Source of the DNA: Phytophthora sp. 'mugwort'
Lineage: Eukaryota > Oomycota > Peronosporomycetes > Peronosporales > Peronosporaceae
Assembly: GCA_033558025.1 (NCBI GenBank)
Contig: JAUCEF010000005.1
Coordinates: 3,038,001-3,102,000, forward strand
Direction: 5' to 3'
DNA length: 64,000 nucleotides
The translations under genes and the position numbers were made by a program. Below the pieces are notes generated by a model. The model was not told the DNA's origin, did not search any database, and saw only the letters and a program-made list of their open reading frames with translations. Shown here one piece after another: positions 32,535-42,810 of the stretch; position 1 is the stretch's first letter, and each line of letters starts with the position of its first letter.

Positions 32535-34427
32535 ATGGCAAGCGAGACTCAGCCACCCAACACCAGCGTCGGGCTGTTCGCCGTGGCCGACGAGCCGGCC
32601 TTGCCAGCGTCTGAGCCGCTGACCAAGAAGCGCCGAGGCTCTGGACGCAAGCGGGACCCGGTGTGGGAGTTTACCACCGTCTTCGCAGACAAGCGGGTGG
32701 TGTGCAACCGCTGCGGGGTGCTCATCCACCGCTACGGCGTCGCCAAGGTCGAGCGGGTGCGCGCCCACTTCGAGCGCAAGTGTCCGGGTGTGCACACGCA
32801 GGCGGCAACGTCTTTGCCGAGGGGGAATGAGGCCGGAGCGACGGGGGCAGGCGAGGAAATCGAGACGGAGATGGCTCAGACGCTTGGGACGGTGGAGCTC
32901 AGGCAACACAAAGCCTCCAGTGGCAACACCTACGGGAACAAGAGCGGAGCTTTCAAGCGCAAGTTTGCCTACTGGCTGTACGCCACGGGTCAACCATTTG
33001 AGGACGCGGAGAATGAGCTGCTGTTGAACGCCCTGAGAGTGCTACGGAGTGATGCGGCGCTGCCGACCAAGCACGAGCTGGAAAATGAGCTTCTGGACCT
33101 CGAGTTCATCGCATCCAAGAGCAAGGTGACTAAGGCTTTGAGCGGCAAGAAGTGCTGTCTCACGGTGGAGAACTGGGTGGATGCGGGAGGGTGCAGTGTG
33201 ACCACGTATGGGGCCATATGCGAGGGGGCATCAGTCTATCTCGAGTCGAAGACTGCTATATGTCAGGAGAGTGGTGGGGAATTGACAGCTGACGAGGTGG
33301 AAGCAGTCCTGGCTAAAGAGAAGAAGACGGAGCTCTCTGGTGTCGTGGCGCCGACTACGTTGGTTTTGTCCAAGTACACTCGGGACAGGATTCAGAAAAA
33401 GCACCCGCGGTGTACGTTTTTCCACGGCTGTGTATGCAACGCGCTCACTTTGTTGCTCAACGACGTCAGTAGCATTCTGCCGTGGCTCGACAAGGTGCAG
33501 ACTGCTGTTACCGATCTGGCGGAGGTGTTTCGTGGAAATGATAAGCTGCAGACGCTAGTATCTGCTACAGAAACCAATCAACCAGTACAGTTTCCGGATT
33601 CCAGTTCGATGTGCGCATCGTTGGAGGCTCTGCTAAAGGGCGAGAAGGTGCTGTACTCGATCGTTGCTCGTCGGGACTTCGTGGACGCTACCACGCCAGC
33701 AGAGCAGGAGAAGCTAAAGCGCGTGCAGGACTTCGTATTGGGCGAGAATTTTGTTCAGGACCTAATCAACGCACTAGCTATCCTGCGTCCTCTCCAACAG
33801 CAGCTGAAGCATTTTCAGGAGGAACGACCGCCGCTTTCGCACGTGTTCCCTAATTTCGTGGAGCTCCTGACGGTATACTCTTCGATGGAGTGGGTGAGCA
33901 AGAAGGAAAAGGCGCTCATCACTTCTTGTGTGACAGAGCGGTTCAACGCTATCTATGGCGACTCGCACGGCGTGGCGTATACGCTGGATCCCCTCTATCT
34001 AGGCGAAGCTTTGGATGAGCAGAAGAAGCAGGATGTAAGAACTTTCATCGTTCGCTTTTGCGAACACGAGGGCCATGCCGTCGATATTCTTGCGCAGCTG
34101 CAGAAGTACAAGGACATGGTGATCGAACTGAAAGATACCAATCAAGCGTACTGGCACCTGCTACAGTCCGGTGCTGTGACGCCGCAAGACTTTTGGGAGG
34201 AGCGTCGAGGACAGTTTCCGTACTTGCACCAGTTGGCGATGGCCGTCTTTGGTTTGCCCGCATCGAGTATTTCTCCGTCTCCGTCGTTTGGAGTCCGGTG
34301 TTTTAGTCTTCATTCGCGCTTTAACCGAAAGCTGGCGCCGGGCCAACTCCAGAAGCTTACGCATGTATACTGCAACGCGAAAGGTGGTGCAATGGACTCG
34401 CTGGCATCAGTTTCGCAGATAATGTAG
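32535..34427 (+). CDS. BED-finger protein derived from a hAT transposase
   Basis: An uninterrupted frame of 630 residues starts at ATG 32535. Residues about 42-85 form a BED-type zinc finger: VWEFTTVFADKRVVCNRCGV, then the His pair in VRAHFERKC. The middle (KKCCLTVENWVDAGGCSVTT; HGCVCNALTLLLNDVSSILP) follows the hAT/DUF659 layout: treatment-of-substrate block, then the Cys/His-containing helix. The C-terminus has the hAT dimerisation block FWEERRGQFPYLHQLAMAVF, GLPASS and HSRFNRKL. The usual catalytic Asp context (D-x-W-T) reads ENWVD, so activity is doubtful. An open frame among decayed neighbours suggests a host-recruited (domesticated) protein, perhaps a DNA-binding regulator, but a recently active element is possible. 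Confidence 0.8.
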   Translation: MASETQPPNTSVGLFAVADEPALPASEPLTKKRRGSGRKRDPVWEFTTVFADKRVVCNRCGVLIHRYGVAKVERVRAHFERKCPGVHTQAATSLPRGNEAGATGAGEEIETEMAQTLGTVELRQHKASSGNTYGNKSGAFKRKFAYWLYATGQPFEDAENELLLNALRVLRSDAALPTKHELENELLDLEFIASKSKVTKALSGKKCCLTVENWVDAGGCSVTTYGAICEGASVYLESKTAICQESGGELTADEVEAVLAKEKKTELSGVVAPTTLVLSKYTRDRIQKKHPRCTFFHGCVCNALTLLLNDVSSILPWLDKVQTAVTDLAEVFRGNDKLQTLVSATETNQPVQFPDSSSMCASLEALLKGEKVLYSIVARRDFVDATTPAEQEKLKRVQDFVLGENFVQDLINALAILRPLQQQLKHFQEERPPLSHVFPNFVELLTVYSSMEWVSKKEKALITSCVTERFNAIYGDSHGVAYTLDPLYLGEALDEQKKQDVRTFIVRFCEHEGHAVDILAQLQKYKDMVIELKDTNQAYWHLLQSGAVTPQDFWEERRGQFPYLHQLAMAVFGLPASSISPSPSFGVRCFSLHSRFNRKLAPGQLQKLTHVYCNAKGGAMDSLASVSQIM

Positions 34428-34628
34428 CCAACGGCATATAGTTCGCGGTACAATGTACTCGATGTCATGAAAATTGTCGAATCAACCATATGAACTGTAA
34501 GGCTGCACGTTGCAAAAGGAAGATAGACAGCAGTAGCCACAGCAGCAATTAACACAGCACAAAACTATTTTCCCGAAAAATATATTACGTTTTTCAATCA
34601 TGACGACGGTACAGTACAATCTACGACC

Positions 34629-36035
34629 TTATTCTCTCGATCCCGCCTTCGCGTAGTGGCCATCGAAGGTTGGCATATTATTTATGTCGACGTTTGCGCG
34701 CGGAGATCCTACGGCGTTGAGATCATTGATGAATGTGCGCGCTCTCTCTTTGTGAAAAGCAACCAAGTCCTCGATCTTGGAACATTCTTTCTTCAACATG
34801 TCAATCTTACTCTCGAGCTGGGAGTTTTTGACAAAATCTACACCATCAAGCATTTTTTGGGTCACCTGTAGCTTATTGCTTGTTGCTCGGAGCTTAAATT
34901 CCTGCTGCTGAATATCATGCATTGTCTGGCGCAGCCCCACGATGTTCTTAAACTCGCATTGAGAGTTTTGGCAGCGCACTAAGTGGGTGTCTATTTCACG
35001 CCACACAGAGCATGTCCCGTTGTGGCATGGCATTGCATGGCCACCTTTTGTACGGTGAGTTTCACACATCTGCGTTCGGATTCTGGCGCACCCCTGCATA
35101 CATACCATTCCCGACGGTGGGAGACAATTTTCCGCATCTACCAGGTTGACGGCAGCCTTTAAACGTTGTTTGTAACGGGACGTTATCTCCGATGGGGTTC
35201 CGCCAGCGCAAGGCCACACTATTCCGCCACCACTTTTGCCTCTTTGCAAAGCTGTGGCTTGATCCCCAGGCTCTGATCGTTGATGTCCGCACGCTTCCAT
35301 TTCTGTGTCAGATTCGGTCTCGGATTCATTTGCACTCCACAATTCACTATCCTCCTTCTCGAAATTAAGTGTTCCAGCATCATAGAGGTTCCGAGCCACC
35401 GGGTGCCGAGCCCGTTTTGCCTCTTGCGACGTTACTCTCCCCCCCTGCAGCTGTCGCTTGCCGCCTCGCCCTACTGTTGGCGGGGTTGACACGGTTAAAT
35501 CGACGTGTGAGGAATAGGTCTGCCTCAACTCAGTGACGCTTGCAGTTGCAACAGCAAGTGGGGTGACGGTAATTGCTCCGTCGGCACCTGTGTCCGTCTT
35601 GATAGCGGTTCCTCGAGGAACTGGAGTGCTCGGCACTGCAGTTGTTTGAAAGTCAGCACCGGGCGTCGAGCTGCCCTTATATCGAACCCACAAGTCTCGC
35701 GCCACCAGCGACCTGAGCGCGAATCCACTGCAACTCGCCTCGATAACGTCCTCCATGTCTTCTGTAAACCCTTCAGAAGTCTCCATTTGCGTTGCTATAT
35801 AAGCGACGAGTTGTCGGCAGCATTTCCGGTAGGTTTCTACGTCCGGGACTCCAGTCGGCTCCTCTTGCTGATCCCGCGTAAAATCATCGAGCAATCGCGC
35901 GGTCTCCGCTAAACTCGCACGGAGCCGACCCATCACTGTTGATGCCGGTGGCAAGAGTTCTCCTACTCCTATCAAATTGCACGTACCGCCGTCGTCATTC
36001 TCGACGCGCGCCGTGGCCGCGCTTGTTACTCGCAT
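34629..36035 (-). CDS. TAZ-like Cys/His-rich protein, family copy A
   Basis: A single exon of 468 residues starts at ATG 36035. An N-terminal helical module (about 65-125) contains YRKCCRQLVAYIATQMETSE and ARDLWVRY. A long disordered, acidic and basic linker follows. The C-terminal module starts at Cys304 (NCLPPSGMVCMQGC) and continues with RTQMC, MPCHNGTCSVWREIDTHLVR and CQNSQCEFKNIVGLRQTMH. Then comes a coiled coil (about 385-445). The Cys/His spacing C-x4-C-x8-H-x3-C-x4-C fits the last zinc site of CBP/p300 TAZ fingers, which bind transcription factors. This copy has a longer insert before the module's central Cys and Arg for the usual His after Trp. Four related copies lie at 54-60 kb. 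The function is unknown; nuclear protein binding is an inference. Confidence 0.8.
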   Translation of the reverse strand: MRVTSAATARVENDDGGTCNLIGVGELLPPASTVMGRLRASLAETARLLDDFTRDQQEEPTGVPDVETYRKCCRQLVAYIATQMETSEGFTEDMEDVIEASCSGFALRSLVARDLWVRYKGSSTPGADFQTTAVPSTPVPRGTAIKTDTGADGAITVTPLAVATASVTELRQTYSSHVDLTVSTPPTVGRGGKRQLQGGRVTSQEAKRARHPVARNLYDAGTLNFEKEDSELWSANESETESDTEMEACGHQRSEPGDQATALQRGKSGGGIVWPCAGGTPSEITSRYKQRLKAAVNLVDAENCLPPSGMVCMQGCARIRTQMCETHRTKGGHAMPCHNGTCSVWREIDTHLVRCQNSQCEFKNIVGLRQTMHDIQQQEFKLRATSNKLQVTQKMLDGVDFVKNSQLESKIDMLKKECSKIEDLVAFHKERARTFINDLNAVGSPRANVDINNMPTFDGHYAKAGSRE

Positions 36036-36157
36036 CGTTTCCCCGCTACTTTCTTTCTGTACAAATTACTACGTAGTGCATTATATGTATAACGCGATAC
36101 AAAAAAGAAAAAAATCTGGATGTTTACACTCTGTATATTTATATCTATTTGGGGATA

Positions 36158-36857
36158 AAATAAAATAGCATAACACTTGAATCTGCTACAGATATGACGA
36201 GGCATTATCGTGGCATATCGCTTCGTAGGGCGGCTGGATATACTCGCCTACCCTAAAAATTTAAAATGGCTTCACTGCATATACGCACACTACCTAGCGT
36301 ATATGCAGTGAAGCCATCTTATTTTTTAAGACTGGAATTTGTCAATTTTAAGCTGGATCGTCACTTGGTCGAAGCATCCTAGCTCTGCTGTCTGAACAGG
36401 AGAGCGACAGGTACTTCGACATATAAGCTTGGACTGGCCGCTCTCTTTCGATTTTGCCGCGAAATCGCGAGGACGCATCGCTTAACAGAAACGTGCACTT
36501 CTACGCGAGCCTTGCTCAGATCCTTCTCGCGCTTCATGAAGACTTCTGTTAAGCAGAGCAGCACCAGGTCGTCGTTTTCGTCCATGGTTGCTGCACCAGG
36601 AGGGCCGAAAATTCGAAAGTGAGCTCGAGAAAGGAATTAAAAGGAATTTGCTTCTAGATAAAAGTGCCAGGCTCAGTAGCGGGTCACGGTTGCTTCATAG
36701 CTTTCTGGACACAATTGTCTGATACACTAAGTCGATTTCAGTCAATTGTGGTAGACACTTCGACCGGTATGCTAATATTTACCTTCTTACGGCTGGCTTA
36801 TCTGCTACAGATATGGACCATATCATATGGCAGGTGGTTCTGCTATTTTTGGTAGGC
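36158..36857 (-). mobile_element. non-autonomous TIR element, degenerate copy
   Basis: This is a diverged copy of the 911-bp element at 41900-42810, in opposite orientation. The right end carries GCAGGTGG, CTATTTTTGGTAGGC and an ATCTGCTACAGAT block near 36799-36811. The left end keeps only AAAATAGCATAAC and ATCTGCTACAGATATGAC. Inside, the minus strand encodes DENDD, LCLTEVFMKREKDLSKARVE (36379-36585), which is also found in the other copy, probably a relic of the parent element's protein. The left outer TIR is lost. Confidence 0.6.
36266..36317. repeat. perfect 21-bp hairpin, 10-nt loop
   Basis: Arms 36266-36286 and 36297-36317 are perfectly complementary. The homologous element at 41900-42810 has only one arm at the matching place (near 42671-42700), so one arm here is an extra inverted copy. 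Confidence 0.9.
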
Positions 36858-37864
36858 ATTCGGTGGACGCCGCCCGAAATCACTATTGACGTCTTTTTCG
36901 CAGGTGACACAGATTTGTCTTTGGCCCCTCCTATTGTGCTTCCCGCATATATTTGCCAAAATTGCCCGTTTGAGCAAATCGCCCCAATACAATCTTTCAG
37001 TCCTTGATCATGCCTGGTCTATGCGCTCGCAATGATTTTAATCGTACTTAACGTTGTGTCATAGTGAACATAAGCGTTTTGCGATCTTGCGCGTGATTCA
37101 ATCGATGAATCGCGCCCTGGAGATTTTAAGTAGAAAGCACAATATTTTCTCACACAAAGAGCTAGAAATCTTGTGAGACCAAAAATGGTCTCAACAGACT
37201 CGCTATTGACACCTCGCATAAAAACAAGATGTATGCGGCGCAAGCTTTAATCTCCATACCCGCGGGCGTTGCTGCTGCGCTACCTCGCTCGCTAGCTAGT
37301 TAGCACACTTCCACATTTGCATGCACTCCCCCGAAGCCTTTGTAGAAGCGCTACGTTCAAATTGCACACACAAGAGACCTATGCGGCATGAAGATAGTTG
37401 TAGTGCATATTTCGGCTGGATCTCACCCTACAGACCTCAATGTATCGATCATTCTGTAGATCGAGTGGAGCTGTGCATTTCCCCTCGATGTTATCGTTAT
37501 CATCGATAGCAGCGACGAAGATGAAGATGAACAAGATCAAACACCTGCTCCTCTAGTGATATGCAATGTTGACTGTGACTTCGCGTCGAAGAGATATCCA
37601 TTATCGATTGATAATAATCCACCGATCAAGCGGAGACTCACTCAGCGAGCGCTTCCGATCCATGGCCACGCATCAGAACTGGAACCACCTATCAGTTCCT
37701 CGGAATCTACTCGGCCAAAGAAATACCCCCCCCCCCCTTCCCCCGTCGTCGCGCCTTACTTTTGCACCCATGAGATGACCGTCCGTCCAGCTACCAAAGC
37801 ATGCACAGGATCGACGTAAATGCCGGCGGACGCTTTCCGCGTTTGCTCAAGTTTCGAGGCCATT
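36858..37864. other. no gene recognised; C12 tract at 37726-37737
   Basis: Short unrelated frames only. A plus-strand frame at 37556-37819 is open but low in information. It runs through the C12 tract and may be the decayed start of the SET-domain pseudogene that follows. Confidence 0.4.
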
Positions 37865-38505
37865 CCCAGCATGTTCCAGCGCCCACACCCGCCAAGAGTT
37901 CATAACGGCGACCTGACCGGCGCGTGTTGCTACCGGCACTTCTATAACCTGACGTCGATCAAGTTGCCGTATACTCATCACTTCGGCGTCTGTGACTGTG
38001 AAGACCCGTGCCAACTTCTAACATGCCGCAATGCGCGCATGAGCATATTCCGTACGAACCGTTGCCGTGGATGGGAGGGTATCTGTGCAAACCACCCAAA
38101 GCAGCCTGCCAAGGTGGCGCCATGCAAGACCTCAAGCAGCTGCAGTACGCGACCATTGCGGCCTCCATGACGAAGTTCTTGGAGAATATCCTGTGCAGCT
38201 ACGTCATGTGCCCGAGGATGCGTCGCGCCGCCAACGAAACCAAGGGTACATGCTGAGCATGCGACACAAACTGATGGCATTCGAGAGTGTGCGTGAGTAT
38301 AGATGCCCAACATCTAGACGGAAGCATGCGATTCGCCAACCATTCGTGCGTCACCAACGCCCGATCCTTCGACTTTTCCAACGGCAGACCCACACCGTCG
38401 TGGCTATACCAACCGAAGCTACTGAAGTTGGGAAGGAGGTCAGCCTAAATACGGGCAAGATATGTGCTTGTCGTGATACTACATGCGTGCACAGCACACA
38501 CACTC
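37865..38505 (+). pseudogene. SET-domain methyltransferase pseudogene
   Basis: An AWS-like segment, FGVCDCEDPCQLLTCRNA, lies at 37983-38032. The SET domain follows in changing frames: VLGEYPVQLRHVPEDA, RRQRNQGYMLSMRHK (about 38175-38270), then LDGSMRFANHSCVTNARSF with the signature N-H-S-C at about 38330, and HTVVAIPTEATEVGKEVSLN. The end resembles the post-SET Cys cluster (GKICACRDTTC, about 38455-38485). At least three frameshifts break it. The family methylates lysines, usually on histones. SET-domain genes recur near oomycete transposons, and this may be such a hitch-hiker. Confidence 0.7.
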
Positions 38506-39965
38506 GACAGGACCAGGAAGGCCCGTAGCGCCCGTGAAGAGAAGGCAGGGCCTTAGTGGAAGTGGATAACCCAATTTTGTTGGGAACGTGTACATCAACA
38601 CGACGTCGTGATCATGTTCGAGGTCTGGTCGGCAGCCACCAGTGTTGTATGTTGTAGTTGAACGTGCACGTCAGAATCGCGGTCTCGTGAGTGGCGTTAC
38701 CGCGCAAAATGCGCTCATGCGTGCGCTTTGGGGCTTGGCTTCGGCTGCTACTATCCATTGCGGCGGAGGTATCAACTTCAAGCAGAAGTTTCGCGCGCTT
38801 TTCGAGTGCCGCTGCGCTTGTTCAAACAGCAAGGGTGGACCTGGTTATTGGTGTGAGCACGCTCGTGTTGCGCATCTCCCTTTCCACGAGCTCAAAAGTT
38901 AATTTGCTGACTCACGCCTAGATCTTCGATCAAGACGTCTTCTGGCTACGTAAAACCCCGTGCGTTCTCCTGCTCTCCGGTCTTTCTAAGCCTAAAAGGT
39001 ATGATGTGTGCCTACAGATTCGCATAACAAACCGGCAGGCTCTACCCCCTTCCTGAAACGATGCATATGCGCTCAAAAGGTTTTGCCACAGGGCAAAGAC
39101 ATGTGGGGATCGGTCGCGAATCGCTACAACGCCACTTGTGACCACCATAGGTCCGAACAAAAGATATGGACAGCTTAAGACGAAAGCTAAGTATAATTCG
39201 ACTGTCGACCCTAACATACCAACTCACGTCAGTCTTGCGATGAACAAACTGACCGACGAGGCAAGCTTCGTTTTCCTCCCTAGTGACGCGATGATTGGGG
39301 CGATGTCTCGTTAAAATAATGCTGCTAGAGACGCCAGCGATGCCGACAACGCCCCTGACGTCGATGGAGTGCTTTGTCAAGACGAAGCTTGATCAGACGA
39401 ATCTCCTAGGTACGACGCAGACCCCAAATCACCCCGTCCAATTGGAGCGAGCCCACTCGTACCTCGTCAAACTCCCTCGACGGCGGAAGTAGCTTCACCG
39501 CGTCAATAGATGAGCCGGAGGGGTACGAAACGACCGGGACTTTGCCGCCTTTTAGTGTGTCAGGCGACGAGCTTTCCAACGCCGACATGCCGCTATCGGT
39601 GTTGGGGCTCGAGGTTTTGGTGGCGGCTGATGCTATTAGGGCCCCGGCTTCGGCTCCTGTAAAAGGCCGACAGATTAACCGGACCAAAGACCCTGCAAGT
39701 AAGAGGTAATCCGGCACCAAACTACTAAGACGGGTACTGCGAGTCCGATAACCCCTGTTGCAACTATGGCTGACGCCAGAGAGCGTCACCGGTACCCCGA
39801 CCTCACCGACAGCCCAGATCGCCTTGCTGGTATGAACTTGGCTGGTATGCGAGATGCAGCCAAGAAACGCACCTACTCCGATTTTTGAGGAGGAGGAAAG
39901 GAGTTGATTAACTAGTTTATAGGACTTCTTGTTCTGCTAGATACACAGATAGGATCATTACTGGA
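38506..39965. other. no gene recognised
   Basis: Several open frames of 80-127 codons occur on both strands but overlap in shadow frames and show no motif. The plus-strand segment from 39756 (TMADARERHRYPDLTD, then AAKKRTYSDF) may be the start of a lost retroelement gag-like frame. Confidence 0.35.
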
Positions 39966-40859
39966 CTATGGGTGCGGGATCCATATTCGACGTTCAGGGG
40001 GAGGTATATTCAACGCCATGGGAGCGTCAAATCCCAGGCATTGGAGGATAGCGGCAACTGTTTCTCCATCAATGCCCAACTCTGTTGAGTGTTGGTAGAT
40101 AATTTGACAGTGGCGCCCAAATGAGCTGACCAAGCTTGGTACGTTTGGTTGCTGTGTTTCTTTTTCGTGAAAGTAAACGTCATTACGTAGGCGCCACGTA
40201 GCGTGAAAGACGATGGTAGTGTGCACTCTCCAAAGGAGAATTAACACCCTATGCTCGTGCCTCGAACTAGCGTGAGCATCGCGCAAGGTGGGGAACAGCA
40301 GTAACTTCCATTCTATATACTTCGCAAAAGCTTTGTTCCACGGTGTCCAAAACGATTTCCACATCTCGGACAAAGCCGGACCGGAAAAGAAGCGGTTCCA
40401 CCGTTTCAATCGCTGTACATGAACCACGAACGCATTGTTGCACAGTGGGGTTCAGTGACTTCAAGAAATAAAGTCGGGATCCCACAATGAGGTCGCCGAA
40501 GAACAGCCGCAGCATCACATCATGGATGACTGGAATTATGCAACGCCGGAGTGATATGAAGCTTGTGCGTGTCGAGTGAAGTACGTGCTGGGGGCATCCG
40601 AGCTCACGCATAGGATGTGTATCCACTGTTTGTGCAGGTTCCAGAAGGTATTCCATTCCTGTATCCGAAGATTCGGGAAAAAGCGTGCAATTTTTCCAAC
40701 TAACACACCAGAGGCAGGTACTGATACTTCACGGGTTGCAACACTGATTATACCAGCTTCAGGGTGTGGGAGCACTCGATGAAAGATCTGACTCAATTGT
40801 TGATACAGTTGAAGACTATCACGTATTTGTACCTCCGAATTTGAAGAGGCAAGCCACAC
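39966..40859 (-). mobile_element. LINE (non-LTR retrotransposon) 3' fragment
   Basis: Read on the minus strand in two or three frames, the sequence matches the region after the reverse transcriptase of LINEs: IQEWNTFWNLHKQWIHILCV, then IHDVMLRLFFGDLIVGSRLY, FLKSLNPTVQQCVRGSCTAI (Cys pair of the zf-RVT domain), ETVEPLLFRSGFVRDVEIVL, then ALSEMWKSFWTPWNKAFAKY and TTIVFHATWRLRNDVYFHEK. The reverse transcriptase itself is not present, and 5' truncation is usual for LINEs. A stop follows RIWIPHP at 39966. Confidence 0.7.
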
Positions 40860-41899
40860 TAAACTAAACGTTTAAAGGCGGAGAAAGCTGCCGCATAGAG
40901 CGTTTTGCTTACCAAGGTGCCCTCGATGCAGACTTCTGCTGATATTCCGGACGAGCGGTGGGGCGAGGCATTTAACTTAATGATGGACGTGGACAACATC
41001 ACTCCAGCGAAGGCGCCGGGTGGCGCGACGCCGTACAGTCGCATGTACGATTGCAAGCCGAACGTCAGTTGACCGCATGCATGGGGCACAGTTCTGAATG
41101 TGTTTACCAGACGCAAGAGTCAAGTAAACAAGCCCCAGAATCCCAGTCGTCCAGACCTATTTTGTTTTGGTACTGTACTCGCTCGTTGGGGTACCCTATA
41201 CTGTGTCTGGCTACGTCAAGTTACTGGAGCGTCGGGACGTACCGTTTCGTGAAGGTCTGACGTTGAGTACGTGTGGTAGTGATCGAGAAAAAAAAAAAAC
41301 AGAGAGCGACTCGCAAAAAAGGCGCGAACGCCTCCTATTCCGTACGTGAAGTATCCCATGATTGGTACTCCAAGTGAAATCACGAGATTGCCTGTCAAGG
41401 AAGACGACAGCATGCGCCTTCGACACTACGCGCAAATGGCAGTGCATGTCAAGATATGGTTGGTGACAGCGATTCGGATGATGAGTGCGATAGCTGGGGC
41501 TCGACGGGAAGAATTCCTGCTTTGACAGAGGAGACAGAGACTTAAGCTCGTGGTGGTGTTACTGGTGTGGTGTCTGTATGACCGAAGTTAGCTCGTGGGA
41601 TTGGGGGAGGGGGGCGCAGCTATGTCAGTAAGGTATGGTTCAGAGGGATCTGCGGTCCAACCAGTCGAAAGACCAACCGGAAACGGGAGTCGGGTGAGGG
41701 GGAGCGACGCATCGATACTGCAGTCAGCTTGGCGTTCAACGCGTATTCCCCGTGTGAGTTCAAGACTGCGTCGTTTTGAGTTCCAGTTATTGCAGAGCCT
41801 GATCGGATTGGTGGAAACACCCGCGCAACTTGAAGGGAGCGATTGAGTTACGTGATGCTAAGGAGTGGTCAGCTGCGACGGGCGTCTAGTTCAACCAGT

Positions 41900-42810
41900 G
41901 GACGCCTACCAAAAATAGCATAACTGCCTGCCATATCTGCAGCAGATAAGCCAGCCTAAAAACATATGTTGATATACCGGCCGAAGGGTCTACAGACAAC
42001 GACGGATAATGGCGGCAACGAAAAACCCGGCAAACAAATGCACTTTTCACTATGGAAAAATTGGTATGCCAATCAAAATCGATCCCTATATTTGGTTTTG
42101 TACTACAGATGATAATACGCTTCTTCTCTATCATTCCATGTATTTTATGCATATTTTGGAGTGATTTATGCGAAACCCCCATGTACATTTATGCCGATTC
42201 CGACAAATCAATTTGGCTTTGCAACTCATTTACTATGGGGATGCCATTCGGTGGTGCCGGATTTATCCGTCATTGTCTGTACCATAATTGACTCGTGTGT
42301 CCGACGACTATGTGTACAGAACGGTATGAAGAAACCGTGGCCCGACACTGCACCTGACACATTTGCCTGGATCATATGCGGGGAAAATCCTTCTAGATTT
42401 TTCGTTCGAGCTCACTTCGGCCCTCCTGCGTGCAACAACCGTGGATGAGAACGACGACTCGGACATGCTGCTCTGTTTTTACGGAAGTCTTCATGAAGCA
42501 CGAGAAGGACTTGAGCAAGGCTCGCGTAGAAGTGCACCGGTCGCTGTTGGCGTGGCGTCTTCAGGATTTCGCGACATATGCGACCTGCTGAAGCTTCAGA
42601 AGATGTCTGTTAGCGACTCGACCAATATTGGTGATCAGCTTAAATTATACAAATTCCAATACTAACATTTAAGATGACTTCACTGCATACACCTAGGGTA
42701 GGTGCTTTATCGAGACGAGTTTCTCGCCTCACGAAGCGGTGTGTCACGATATGCCCCGTCATATCTGCAGCAGATATGGCAGGTGGTTATGGTATTTTTA
42801 GTAGGCGTCC
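41900..42810. mobile_element. 911-bp non-autonomous TIR element inside copia
   Basis: The ends are inverted repeats: GGACGCCTAC at 41900 and GTAGGCGTCC ending at 42810. Similarity continues inward for about 48 bp with about five mismatches. The trinucleotide AGT flanks both sides (41897-41899 and 42811-42813); removing the element and one AGT restores the copia frame (FNQ joined to LIKN). Three-base duplications and long TIRs fit the PIF/Harbinger superfamily, although EnSpm-type elements also make 3-bp duplications. The interior lacks a full transposase; DENDD and LSKARVEVH recur from the copy at 36158. Confidence 0.85.

Noticed and set aside
38642..39400. A gene for small Cys-containing proteins downstream of the SET relic.
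   Set aside because: Frames of 76-112 codons on both strands overlap, lack motifs and have no supporting splice structure.
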